56,353 bases of DNA from Pseudomonas baetica (lineage in GTDB: Bacteria; Pseudomonadota; Gammaproteobacteria; Pseudomonadales; Pseudomonadaceae). The DNA lies in contig NZ_JAIHLQ010000041.1 of assembly GCF_019733355.1 (NCBI RefSeq), positions 1-56,353 on the forward strand, in the 5' to 3' direction. Below are positions 32,816 through 40,014 of this stretch, piece by piece (the first letter of the stretch is position 1; each line of letters opens with the position of its first letter). The notes beneath the pieces are model-generated. The model made no database searches. It saw only the letters and a program-made list of their open reading frames with translations, and had not been told where the DNA came from. A program made the position numbers and the translations under genes.

Positions 32816-33114
32816 TCGTCCTCACTCCACTGATTGGCAAGCATCTTGGCGGTTTCTATGTCGCGTGCCTGGCTGCTTTTATCGCCGCCGCACAACAACA
32901 GCACAAACTCATTGCCGCGTTGCTGAAAATAGACCCGGTAGCCGGGGCCGTAGTGAATACGCAACTCGCTAACGCCTTGGCCGACCGGCTCAACGTCACC
33001 CAATAGGCCGTTGGCTACCCGGAAGACCCGCGCCGCAATGATCGCCTTTGCGCGGTGATCTTTTAGCTTGCGTTCCCACGTCATGAACGTGGCGGTTTGT
33101 TTGATCGTTTTCAT
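32812..33114 (-). CDS. RelE/HigB (Gp49-like) toxin, copy 1
   Basis: A 100-aa protein of the HI1419/Gp49 class: TATFMTWERKLKDHRAKAIIAARVFRVANGLLGDVEPVGQGVSELRIHYGPGYRVYFQQRGNEFVLLLCGGDKSSQARDIETAKMLA. The ELRIHYGPGYRVYF block and the GGDKSSQ-x-x-DI end are diagnostic. Members act as ribosome-dependent mRNA interferases. It differs from the 44572 copy at three positions only. The promoter faces that of the DUF932 gene across 33115-33180. Confidence 0.88.
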   Translation of the reverse strand: MKTIKQTATFMTWERKLKDHRAKAIIAARVFRVANGLLGDVEPVGQGVSELRIHYGPGYRVYFQQRGNEFVLLLCGGDKSSQARDIETAKMLANQWSEDE

Positions 33115-33122
33115 AGGTCAAT

Positions 33123-33140
33123 TGTATTTTATAAAATACA
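33123..33140. promoter_or_regulatory. TA operator palindrome TGTATTTTATAAAATACA
   Basis: Perfect 18-bp palindrome 8 bp upstream of the toxin start. At copy 2 (44883-44900) the same place reads TGTAGTTTATAAATCACG, no longer symmetric. Confidence 0.6.
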
Positions 33141-33158
33141 TATAGGCAAGTGCTTTAT

Positions 33159-33290
33159 GTACAATTATATTTTACAAATAGTTGACATGGTTTGCGGCAT
33201 TTGAGATACTTATTCCGTCGAAGCAATACCGCTTCGATAGCCCGGAATCAGCGGCGGCAACCGCTCCGGGAATTCTGCGAAGGAGATTTA
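33159..33290 (+). promoter_or_regulatory. Shared promoter and two-hairpin leader, copy B
   Basis: Operator GTACAATTATATTTTAC (33159-33175), -35 TTGACA (33182-33187), 17 bp, -10 GATACT (33205-33210). Hairpin 1 arms are at 33217-33224 and 33231-33238; hairpin 2 runs from 33241 to 33270; GAAGGAG lies just before ATG 33294. The distal TTCTCG palindrome seen in copies A, C and E is replaced here by the TA operator. Confidence 0.8.
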
Positions 33291-33293
33291 AAA

Positions 33294-34127
33294 ATGCGTC
33301 TATCCAGCAACTTCCGTAACCCTTGCATGATCCGCAGCGATGCAGTCTTGAGCAACGAACAGATTGCCAGCGTTGCGCCTTCGATCTTCGCCGAGGAAGC
33401 TCACGAAAGCCGCTCCGATCGTTACCTGTACATCCCGACAATCAAGGTGCTCGATGCACTGCGCGCCGAAGGCTTCCAGCCGTTCATGGCGTGCCAAACC
33501 CGCGTTCGTAACTCCGACAAGCGCGAGCACACTAAACACATGCTGCGCCTGCGCCATGCCAACACCATCATGGACAAGGAAGCGAACGAAATCATTTTGC
33601 TGAACAGCCATGACGGAACCAGCAGCTACCAGATGATGGCCGGTATGTTCCGCTTTGTTTGCGCCAATGGCCTGGTGATCGGCGATTGCTCGATTGACCA
33701 GAAGGTACGTCACAGCGGTCGCGGCGACGTGATCAGAGACGTAATCGAGGGAGCCTATGAAGTGCTCAATCAGTTCGACACCGTGAACGATCAACGCGAG
33801 TGCATGAAGCAAATCAAGCTGCGCCCGGATGAGCAAGAAGCCTTCGCCATGGCCGCGTTGGCCTACCGCTACGACCCGAAGGAAGGACCGGCGCCGGTGA
33901 CTTCCAGCCAGTTGCTTAGCCCGCGCCGCGTGCAAGACTACGACAACGATTTGTGGACCACCTTCAACCGCATTCAAGAAAACTCACTCAAGGGAGGCTT
34001 GCGTGGCCGCAACAAGCAAGGGCGCCGGGCGACTACCCGTGCCGTCGGCGGCATTGACCAGGACGTGAAACTGAATCGCGCCCTGTGGGTTCTGGCCCAG
34101 GAAATGCGCACCTTGCAGGCCGCTTAA
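33294..34127 (+). CDS. DUF932 plasmid protein, copy 1
   Basis: A 277-aa protein. Typical DUF932 marks are RYLYIPTIKVLDALRAEGFQPFMACQTRVR, HMLRLRHANTI, EIILLNSHDGTSSYQMMAGMFRFVCANGLVIGD and the end KLNRALWVLAQEMR. These proteins are common on plasmids and phages and of unproven function. ATG 33294 is fixed by the leader; a longer frame through it is not credible. Copy 2 (45053) is nearly identical. Confidence 0.85.
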   Translation: MRLSSNFRNPCMIRSDAVLSNEQIASVAPSIFAEEAHESRSDRYLYIPTIKVLDALRAEGFQPFMACQTRVRNSDKREHTKHMLRLRHANTIMDKEANEIILLNSHDGTSSYQMMAGMFRFVCANGLVIGDCSIDQKVRHSGRGDVIRDVIEGAYEVLNQFDTVNDQRECMKQIKLRPDEQEAFAMAALAYRYDPKEGPAPVTSSQLLSPRRVQDYDNDLWTTFNRIQENSLKGGLRGRNKQGRRATTRAVGGIDQDVKLNRALWVLAQEMRTLQAA

Positions 34128-34181
34128 TCACCCAACCGGGCGCCGAGTGCGCCCGGTTCTTGTGCGGTAGGAGATACAGCC

Positions 34182-34640
34182 ATGTCCAAAGTTTTCTATG
34201 TACCCGGCCAAACCTCGATCATTGACTACGCCCGAGAGATTGCGCCGCAAGTGTGGGCCAGCCGCTGCCGAATGCTGATGCTGCCCGAGCTGCGCGTCAG
34301 CCACCCCGGCGCAGTGCTGGGGGATGAAGAAGCGTTTTTAATCGCCCAGGAAGCCGCGTTAGGAACGCAGCCCCAGGAAATCAAAGCGGCACAGTACGAC
34401 TACGCGCTAACCCGTTTGCCGGTGCTGGACTTCGCCGCTGACGGAAAAACTTACTCGTTCAAGCTCGAAAAATACGAGGTTGGAAACCTGACGCGCATAT
34501 ATGCGCTCTGTGATGGCCGCTATTGGGTTTTCCTAGGGTTGGCCACCCTCACGCATCAGATGATTGTCGAGCGCGTCACTATGAGCGCTACAGGAGCTCT
34601 GTTTGATGATCGACAGGCCCGAGGTTCACCACCACACTAA
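34182..34640 (+). CDS. 152-aa accessory protein, copy 1
   Basis: No recognised family. Visible blocks: MSKVFYVPGQTSIIDYAREIAPQVWASRCRMLMLPELRV, then DEEAFLIAQEAALGTQPQEI and LPVLDFAADGKTYSFKLEKYEVGNLTRIYALCDGRYWVFLG. No signal peptide. TAGGAG lies 8 bp upstream. It follows the DUF932 gene after a GC hairpin (AACCGGGCGC/GCGCCCGGTT, 34135-34158) without T-run and is copied with it at 45941. Confidence 0.65.
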   Translation: MSKVFYVPGQTSIIDYAREIAPQVWASRCRMLMLPELRVSHPGAVLGDEEAFLIAQEAALGTQPQEIKAAQYDYALTRLPVLDFAADGKTYSFKLEKYEVGNLTRIYALCDGRYWVFLGLATLTHQMIVERVTMSATGALFDDRQARGSPPH

Positions 34641-34692
34641 AACGCTAAAAGCGCCTAGCCGATCAGCAGGCGCTTACTTTTGGAGAAAACGA

Positions 34693-35007
34693 ATGCAGCG
34701 AGTGCAGCCCAAGTACACAGCCGCCCAATGGGAACAGGTTTCCCCGGCTTTTCGCGGTTTGGCTATCAGCACGGTAGACATGGCCAAGTCGGTATTGGTT
34801 GACGGCGTGCGGCCTGCGGATCTGGCGCGGCAATTGGACGTGTCCCGTCAGTTGATTTATGCCGCCGTGCAACGGGTTCGCAAAATCATGGATGAACACC
34901 AGGTGCAAGAACTGGTGCCGGTGATGGTCTGGCTTCCGCCTGAGCTGGCCGAGCAGGTCAAGCAGATGGCCGCACCGTATGAACAACCCAAAGGGAAAAA
35001 GGAGTAA
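34693..35007 (+). CDS. KorA/TrfB-like DNA-binding protein, paralogue 1
   Basis: A 104-aa protein. QWEQVSPAFRGLAISTVDMAKSVLVDGVRPADLARQLDVSRQLIYAAVQRVRKIM matches the IncP-1 KorA pattern (GL...IARGVLVDG...A..LGL(T/S)R..V..AVhRV) more closely than the korA at 25367. VPVMVWLPPELAEQVKQMAA matches its C-terminal part. ATG 34693 follows TGGAG. A hairpin AAGCGCCT/AGGCGCTT lies just before it. Likely a repressor that shares or competes for operators with KorA. Confidence 0.75.
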   Translation: MQRVQPKYTAAQWEQVSPAFRGLAISTVDMAKSVLVDGVRPADLARQLDVSRQLIYAAVQRVRKIMDEHQVQELVPVMVWLPPELAEQVKQMAAPYEQPKGKKE

Positions 35008-35011
35008 CCCG

Positions 35012-35263
35012 GTGAAAGTGAAACAGGAAGCGTCAAAGCTCGGGGACGTGTTGCTTATCGTGGGAATATTGGTGGTCATCGGCGCCATTTGGTATGACCA
35101 GGTGGCGAGCCGCGAACGTGCCGCCGAACTCGCGGCGTTTTGCGCGGAGCCACAACCGACTCACTCTTTTAAAGAAAAATGGGCTTGCATGATGGAAAAC
35201 GCTGCACACAACCGGCCCTTGATTGGGCCTTTGGCGGTATCAGGATACGGGTTTCGCGTCTAA
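35012..35263 (+). CDS. Small single-pass membrane protein
   Basis: An 83-aa protein starting at GTG 35012, with AAGGAG 8 bp upstream. A hydrophobic segment (LGDVLLIVGILVVIGAIWYD, about 10-28) is followed by a short tail with two cysteines (FCAEPQ, WACMMENAA). It follows the KorA-like gene by 4 bp. Copy 2 of the duplication lacks it. Confidence 0.6.
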   Translation: MKVKQEASKLGDVLLIVGILVVIGAIWYDQVASRERAAELAAFCAEPQPTHSFKEKWACMMENAAHNRPLIGPLAVSGYGFRV

Positions 35264-35370
35264 CTCGTAACGATGGTGCCCGATTCCTGGGCGCCCGGCG
35301 AGCTGGGCGCGGGCCATCCCGGCGCCTATTTTGAAACCCCTAACGAATCGAACTGAAAGGAACCCCCGCC

Positions 35371-35616
35371 ATGCCGATGATGCAAATTGAACGCGACAGC
35401 CCCGAGACGCTTGCCAAGGCGCGTGCGCGCCATGACCACATGACCAGCCAACTGCGCCGGTTCGCCGATAACTCGCCGTTACAATACGGCAGCGCCATGC
35501 ATGAGGCCGGCTATCTGGCGGCGCTGCTGATGCATGGACTGATCAGTAACGCGATGTATGAACAACTGACCGCCGAGCTGGAGCAGGTGCGCGCCAAGTT
35601 CGACGCCGAAGGGTAG
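35371..35616 (+). CDS. Small helical protein, unknown
   Basis: An 81-aa protein (MPMMQIERDSPETLAKARARHDHMTSQLRRFADNSPLQYGSAMHEAGYLAALLMHGLI...). Helical, soluble, no motif recognised. AAAGGAAC precedes the ATG. From 35617 to 35758 nothing is seen except inverted GC words. Confidence 0.6.
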   Translation: MPMMQIERDSPETLAKARARHDHMTSQLRRFADNSPLQYGSAMHEAGYLAALLMHGLISNAMYEQLTAELEQVRAKFDAEG

Positions 35617-35758
35617 GCCGCTGCACTAAGTCTCGACCATGGGCGTATGGCAGCAGCTCAATAGCCCTTCGCGATGGGCTGTGCGCTTACCACGGCTTAC
35701 CGAAATCGGACTTCATAACGGATACAAAGGTGAAGGGCGACTTTTGACATAGCGGTAT

Positions 35759-35916
35759 TTCTCGCGTGCGATAAAAGACAATATAAAGTAAAATTATATT
35801 TTACATTTAGTTGACTTTATCTGCTGCATTTGAGATACTTACCACGTCGAAGCAATACCGCCTCGATACCCGGAACCAGCGGCGGCAACCGCTCCGGGAA
35901 AATGCGAAGGAGCAAC
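35759..35916 (+). promoter_or_regulatory. Shared promoter and two-hairpin leader, copy C
   Basis: TTCTCG-CGTG-CGATAA (35759-35774, one mismatch); perfect operator GTAAAATTATATTTTAC (35788-35804); -35 TTGACT (35811-35816); 17 bp; -10 GATACT (35834-35839). Hairpin 1 is weakened (GTCGAAGC/GCCTCGAT); hairpin 2 runs 35869-35898. GAAGGAG precedes ATG 35920. Confidence 0.8.
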
Positions 35917-35919
35917 ATC

Positions 35920-36249
35920 ATGACTCACGTATTTGAATCTTGTGTAGAACCTGGCGAGCTGGACGACACCCGCGAAGCTGTTGAATGTCCCGCCTGCAAA
36001 CGCACGGCGATTGCGCGGCGCTGGGAGGCTTGCGAAACCGGCGCGATCAATGTGTACACCAACACCCATTGCACCCACTGCAATTTCTTCAAAGGTGATA
36101 CGGGCGAAGATGGTGAATACGATCACGTTTTTGAAACTGATCGTGATGAGCAACACGCCGAAGACCAGGTGTTCAATTTGGCCAATCTGAATTGGCTTTC
36201 TACTGGTGACTTCCTGACCTTCGCTGCTGGTATCCGCCAAGCCGCGTAA
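35920..36249 (+). CDS. Zinc-ribbon-like accessory protein
   Basis: A 109-aa protein. CPACKRTA at about residue 24 and CTHCNFF at about 50 form a CxxC...CxxC zinc-ribbon pattern. The acidic second half (GDTGEDGEYDHVFETDRDEQHAEDQ) has no known match. It is headed by leader copy C and ends in a strong hairpin terminator. Confidence 0.7.
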   Translation: MTHVFESCVEPGELDDTREAVECPACKRTAIARRWEACETGAINVYTNTHCTHCNFFKGDTGEDGEYDHVFETDRDEQHAEDQVFNLANLNWLSTGDFLTFAAGIRQAA

Positions 36250-36255
36250 ACCTTC

Positions 36256-36283
36256 GATAAGGCCCGCTACAGCGGGCCTTATC
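36256..36283 (+). terminator. Hairpin terminator after the zinc-ribbon gene
   Basis: GATAAGGCCCGCT pairs with AGCGGGCCTTATC around a short loop; the right side continues CGTTATT. Strong stem, modest T content. Confidence 0.6.
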
Positions 36284-36309
36284 CGTTATTCGTATGGAGA
36301 TTCCAAGCC

Positions 36310-36507
36310 ATGAGCAATCGAGAATTTCACCTTGGCACTGCCGCAGATGCTCCGACCATGACAGAGCAGAACGTGCGCAAGGTGTTGGCCATGTTGAGCG
36401 GAAAAACTCTCGACGACGCACAGGTCAATGCCGCGATTCAGCAGGTGATTGATAACCCTGGCCAGGCGCACACAGTCGGCGCTTTCATGCTGCAATATCG
36501 GGCGTGA
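36310..36507 (+). CDS. Small accessory protein, unknown
   Basis: A 65-aa protein (MSNREFHLGTAADAPTMTEQNVRKVLAMLSGKTLDDAQVNAAIQQVIDNPGQAHTVGAFML...). Predicted helical with two short repeats of the V-x-x-x-(L/I) type; no family recognised. TGGAG lies 13 bp upstream. Confidence 0.55.
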   Translation: MSNREFHLGTAADAPTMTEQNVRKVLAMLSGKTLDDAQVNAAIQQVIDNPGQAHTVGAFMLQYRA

Positions 36508-36536
36508 CCAGGTGGTGGCCACGGCGCCGCCAAGAT

Positions 36537-36798
36537 GGGGTTTGGGGAGCAATGGAACCGAAAACCAACGTAAGCACGAATTAGAGTTCGCTTTACTCGT
36601 ATGTGACTGTTGATTGGAGAACTCTGATTGTCGAAACGAGTTTATCGAACCGCTTTTCGGATGTTTACGGTCCTTCCTGATGTTCGTTAAAGCGGTTTCA
36701 TAAAACGGTGGTTTTATCGTACTCCCCAGACAGAGCGCTGGTTTGCGGGCAGGTACTGGGCTTAAGTGCGTTTACTGTTCCATTGCTCCCCGAACCCC
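36537..36798. mobile_element. Complete miniature Tn3-type element (TIME-like)
   Basis: 262 bp bounded by imperfect 38-bp inverted repeats: 36537-36574 (begins GGGGTTTGGGGAGCAATGG, ends ACGTAAG) and 36761-36798 (on the minus strand begins GGGGTTCGGGGAGCAATGG, ends CTTAAG). No open frame. No 5-bp target duplication is seen (AAGAT before, GTGTA after). The ends have the Tn3-family pattern and size of Tn3-derived miniature elements. Partial copies lie at 1644-1858 and 47043-47070. Confidence 0.8.
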
Positions 36799-36871
36799 GT
36801 GTACGTAAAGCTGCCCGAAGTAACAAGGGTAACTGCCATCCCTACCGCGACCCAAGTCCTTGCAATTATCC

Positions 36872-36960
36872 AGCCTGAAACGACGAAACCCGCAGCACGG
36901 CAATGCTTGCGGGTTTCTAGGTTTCTGCGAAGGAGCAAAAGACCGTTCTGACATTCTACC
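36872..36960 (+). repeat. 89-bp direct repeat with rep terminator, copy 2
   Basis: Copy of 28113-28201, here without a rep gene before it. Its hairpin now lies between the miniature element and the 3' end of the leftward defence operon. Confidence 0.75.
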
Positions 36961-36986
36961 CCGGCACCCGCAATTTTCCCACGACG

Positions 36987-38291
36987 TTAGGCGAAGGCGG
37001 CAGATACCCCAGCGGCCAGATTGGTGGCAAATTTTCTTAGCGCCCCAGTCTTGGAAATGAGCCGGGTCTCGATCTGAATTCCCACTATTTCCACCATATC
37101 TACTTGGGCCCTTTCAAATACAGTACAAGTGCCCACAGGTTGCGGCTCGTCGCCGGGTAGGGCAGGGTAAGCGAGCACTACCAGATTGCAGCCCGTGGCT
37201 TTAGAAAAGGCCATAGCCTCGTAGATATCCGCTTCGGAAATGCGAAGTTGCCCGCGCTCCACATGACCTTTGTATTTGGCGTCCAAAATCATCCTGGGTA
37301 TCGCACCATAAGCCTCGATTACAATGTCAGGAAAGACTGACATCTTGCTCACGGTTCCGGTACTTATCTTGGTTTTGGAGCCTAGGGTGAAGCCCTTTTG
37401 CGTAACCACGGCAGAGCGACCAAAGGCAAGTCGCGCAGCTACAGTCAGCAAGTCTTCCCACACGCGCCAAGTTGCCACAAGGTATCCAGGTGCATGAGCC
37501 TGACCCTGCTTGTAGTTCATCCCTAGGCCTGCAAGTACGTCGAGAGAGAGCTCGTGTAGAGGCTTCCAAGCCCTGTGCCTCGCGGGGATGGCCTTTCGAC
37601 GATTAGCTGGGGCGCTTTGCGGCGAAAGGTCCTCGATCAGGCGGACTAGAGAGCTTGCAGCCGAAGGATCGCTTACTTCGGGCAATAACTCCCTGGCTGC
37701 AGCCACGATGTCTGCATTCCATCCGTTGCGTCGATCAAATCGGATGAGATCTTGTTCGAAGCCATCGGGCGATGGAAAGATGAGATCTACAGGATCGGGA
37801 TCTCCATCGATGAAGAAGTCCACCTCCTTAACTCTGCGATAGCTGCGCAATGGCCGGCGCTGGCGTGCCTCGTACATGCTCGTGATCGATCGGGCTACCA
37901 AAGTGGAGAGGTCACGAGGAGTGCCACCAGAGGCCGACAGGCTCTCGGCAGCGAGCAGCCGCCCGTGTCGTGAGAGGGTGGACAGAAAGAAGAAGTCTTC
38001 TCGCCAGGCGGCGTCGGCGTCATCGAGTCCTAAGAACTTGGGCGCCACTTCTAGTTCCAATGAGGGGGCTAGCCTGATAAGACCTGCAAAATCGATGGCG
38101 CGTACCCCCTTGGCGTCCACGCTGATAGGATTGTACTTAAGCCCTAAGCTCGAAGCAGCGCGGTTGCCTGCATCCGTCAAGAGACTGTTGGCCTTAGTGC
38201 GATCCATCCCAATGGCCGCACTAATTTCGCGGCTCAGATCAACTGGCGCGCCGTACTCGACAAGCGAAAACCGTATTCGGTTGTGAGCCAC
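36987..38291 (-). CDS. mcrC: McrC-like nuclease subunit
   Basis: A 434-aa protein. It has the McrC N-terminal beta region (SLELEVAPKFLG) and a PD-(D/E)xK nuclease core late in the protein: VFPDIVIEAYGAIPRMILDAKYKG (about residues 320-343), with Asp, Asp and Lys in the expected spacing. In McrBC-type enzymes McrC joins an McrB hexamer and makes the cut. It is the last gene of a six-gene leftward operon, 3 bp after mcrB. Confidence 0.82.
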   Translation of the reverse strand: MAHNRIRFSLVEYGAPVDLSREISAAIGMDRTKANSLLTDAGNRAASSLGLKYNPISVDAKGVRAIDFAGLIRLAPSLELEVAPKFLGLDDADAAWREDFFFLSTLSRHGRLLAAESLSASGGTPRDLSTLVARSITSMYEARQRRPLRSYRRVKEVDFFIDGDPDPVDLIFPSPDGFEQDLIRFDRRNGWNADIVAAARELLPEVSDPSAASSLVRLIEDLSPQSAPANRRKAIPARHRAWKPLHELSLDVLAGLGMNYKQGQAHAPGYLVATWRVWEDLLTVAARLAFGRSAVVTQKGFTLGSKTKISTGTVSKMSVFPDIVIEAYGAIPRMILDAKYKGHVERGQLRISEADIYEAMAFSKATGCNLVVLAYPALPGDEPQPVGTCTVFERAQVDMVEIVGIQIETRLISKTGALRKFATNLAAGVSAAFA

Positions 38292-38294
38292 ACG

Positions 38295-39431
38295 CTACTC
38301 CCTAGCAAAGGCCCTTAAGGCGGGATAGATGTTGGTTTCATTGAAGTTCGTCGGACCCTCAAGCCTGAACCGAAGATCATCCGCAAAGGTTGTTTCTGTG
38401 AGTTTGAAAGGGTTAAAAGCGGGCCCATCCAACGCATTCAGTGCTGCGGCGATCCCACGGGTGTCCCCGAAGAAGACCTCCTCGACGTGCGCTCGCACCT
38501 TGGCCCAGCCCACACATAGCGTGCTTAATGCCTCAGACAAGGGCAGTGTCTGCGGCTTAATGTGCGACATGAGCACCCCGTGGCCGATTTGAAATTCAGG
38601 GCCACGGCCCAGAGCAATTTGCTCGTTAACCGCAACCCACGCCCTTACGGAAGTCTCCAAGGCATCAGACACAGCGGCAGGTGCATTGAGTAAAACGTTG
38701 GCATCCTTCGCTCCTAGCTCGTAATAGCTTCTTAGAGCCTCTTCATCCGGCTCTAGTCGCAGCGGCTCCCAGCGCCGTAAGAAGGCCACATCCAGTGGCT
38801 CCACCGAGGCATCTGCTTGGTTCATCGCAGCCAGGATGTATAGGTCGTGCGGTAATGCGTATTCGACCACATCGCCAGAGCTCGGATCGAGTACTTCAAA
38901 GTATTGGGTCTCGGCTCGTTTAGACCCATCAGGTGCTAGACGTTTGTCAGACTCAATCGCCACGATGGCACCGCCAAATACCTGTACGGCAGGCCCACGG
39001 TTGATCTCATCGATGATGAGCAAGGCTGCTCCATTGGCAGACTTAGCATGCTCACTGGCACGGTAGAGCGTGCCCTTGACTATGACGAAATCAGGCCCCC
39101 CCGCCCCCTTATTGACCGCTGGCGTGATGCCCGATAAGAAATCGCGGTATTTTGAGTTCTGGTGGAACACCGTGCGAAAGACCTTGCGGTCGGTCATGGT
39201 AGGCGCGGGTATGTCCTTTTCGGCTCTTCCTACCGCAGGTGGAATTGGTATACCCCCCTTGGGGTTTAGCTTGGGCAGCCCGCCTGCGGTTACAACTCCA
39301 AAGGCCGTCTCAAAGGCCAACGCAACCTCTGAGAGCAGTTTCGATTTGCCTGTGCCAGGCGGCCCAGAGATTAGGACGTTTCGAGAACGGGCCAGAAGCT
39401 TTAAGGCCTGTTTGCATTCTTCACTTGCCAT
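38295..39431 (-). CDS. mcrB: McrB-like AAA+ NTPase
   Basis: A 378-aa protein with the AAA+ motor only. Walker A is ISGPPGTGKSKLL (about 19-31), Walker B LLIIDEINRGP (about 140), and the McrB signature is AAMNQADASVEPLDVAFLRRWE. Unlike E. coli McrB it has no N-terminal methyl-C DNA-binding domain, so target recognition must come from another subunit. It starts inside the end of the 197-aa gene (overlap 39421-39431). Confidence 0.88.
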   Translation of the reverse strand: MASEECKQALKLLARSRNVLISGPPGTGKSKLLSEVALAFETAFGVVTAGGLPKLNPKGGIPIPPAVGRAEKDIPAPTMTDRKVFRTVFHQNSKYRDFLSGITPAVNKGAGGPDFVIVKGTLYRASEHAKSANGAALLIIDEINRGPAVQVFGGAIVAIESDKRLAPDGSKRAETQYFEVLDPSSGDVVEYALPHDLYILAAMNQADASVEPLDVAFLRRWEPLRLEPDEEALRSYYELGAKDANVLLNAPAAVSDALETSVRAWVAVNEQIALGRGPEFQIGHGVLMSHIKPQTLPLSEALSTLCVGWAKVRAHVEEVFFGDTRGIAAALNALDGPAFNPFKLTETTFADDLRFRLEGPTNFNETNIYPALRAFARE

Positions 39432-40014
39432 TGCAGTATCTGCCCGGGTTGACGAAGTCTCGATACCCGATCACCGCTTGATTCACAGGGCGTTCGGCGT
39501 CCATGCAGTTCAGAAGCTCCTTGGCAACCACGGCGTGCCAAGCAAGAGGTGTCCGCAAGGACCTTTCTTCTGCGTAGTACGGCCACACAGAGCCGTCATC
39601 CAGTTGGATTAGCAAAAGCAGTACTCGATTCCCCACGCCGATCTTGACATTGCTCGCGTCAAAACAAGGGTACTCGTGCACCCTGGAAATGCGTCCTTCT
39701 TGGGGTCGCACATCAGTAGGCGGCTCGAAGAAGGCGTCCTTGTTCTGGGCAACCCCGTTTGCGTCGAGCCAATAGAAGGCCCCCTTGAACACGTCGATTT
39801 GCACGATCTGTCCGCCGCGCTTACGGTTCTCTTTGACGATTTGCGGGAACATCTGCTTAATAACAGGCAGCAGCGTTTTGTAAGAGCCAAAACGGAAATC
39901 CCGAGCCCCACCGCCCGTATCTGCGTCATTGGACTTCGCTTGAAGTTTTCGCAAATCGCCTTCTACAAGTTCCTTATAGAGGATGCGGGCTACCTGCCCT
40001 GCCTCGTTAGCCAT
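39421..40014 (-). CDS. Unknown third component of the McrBC-like operon
   Basis: A 197-aa protein with no family I recognise. Visible features: a basic N-terminal helix region, VLLLLIQLDDGSVWPYYAEERSL, and conserved aromatic clusters FYWLDANGV and VHEYPCFDASNVKIGVGNR. It overlaps the methylase gene by 8 bp and mcrB by 11 bp, so it is made together with them. As the McrB here lacks a DNA-recognition domain, this protein could supply it. That is inference. Confidence 0.7.
   Translation of the reverse strand: MANEAGQVARILYKELVEGDLRKLQAKSNDADTGGGARDFRFGSYKTLLPVIKQMFPQIVKENRKRGGQIVQIDVFKGAFYWLDANGVAQNKDAFFEPPTDVRPQEGRISRVHEYPCFDASNVKIGVGNRVLLLLIQLDDGSVWPYYAEERSLRTPLAWHAVVAKELLNCMDAERPVNQAVIGYRDFVNPGRYCNGK

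Larger units (their letters stand above)
31991..34995. repeat. 3-kb segmental duplication, copy 1
   Basis: The order repeat DNA, antitoxin, toxin, shared promoter-leader, DUF932 gene, 152-aa gene and KorA-like gene recurs at 43749-46745, same orientation, with roughly 5-10 percent base differences by eye. From 31991 to 32505 there is no certain gene; a leftward frame (VQWDRGIP...EDMPRKP) is kept in part in both copies. Confidence 0.85.
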
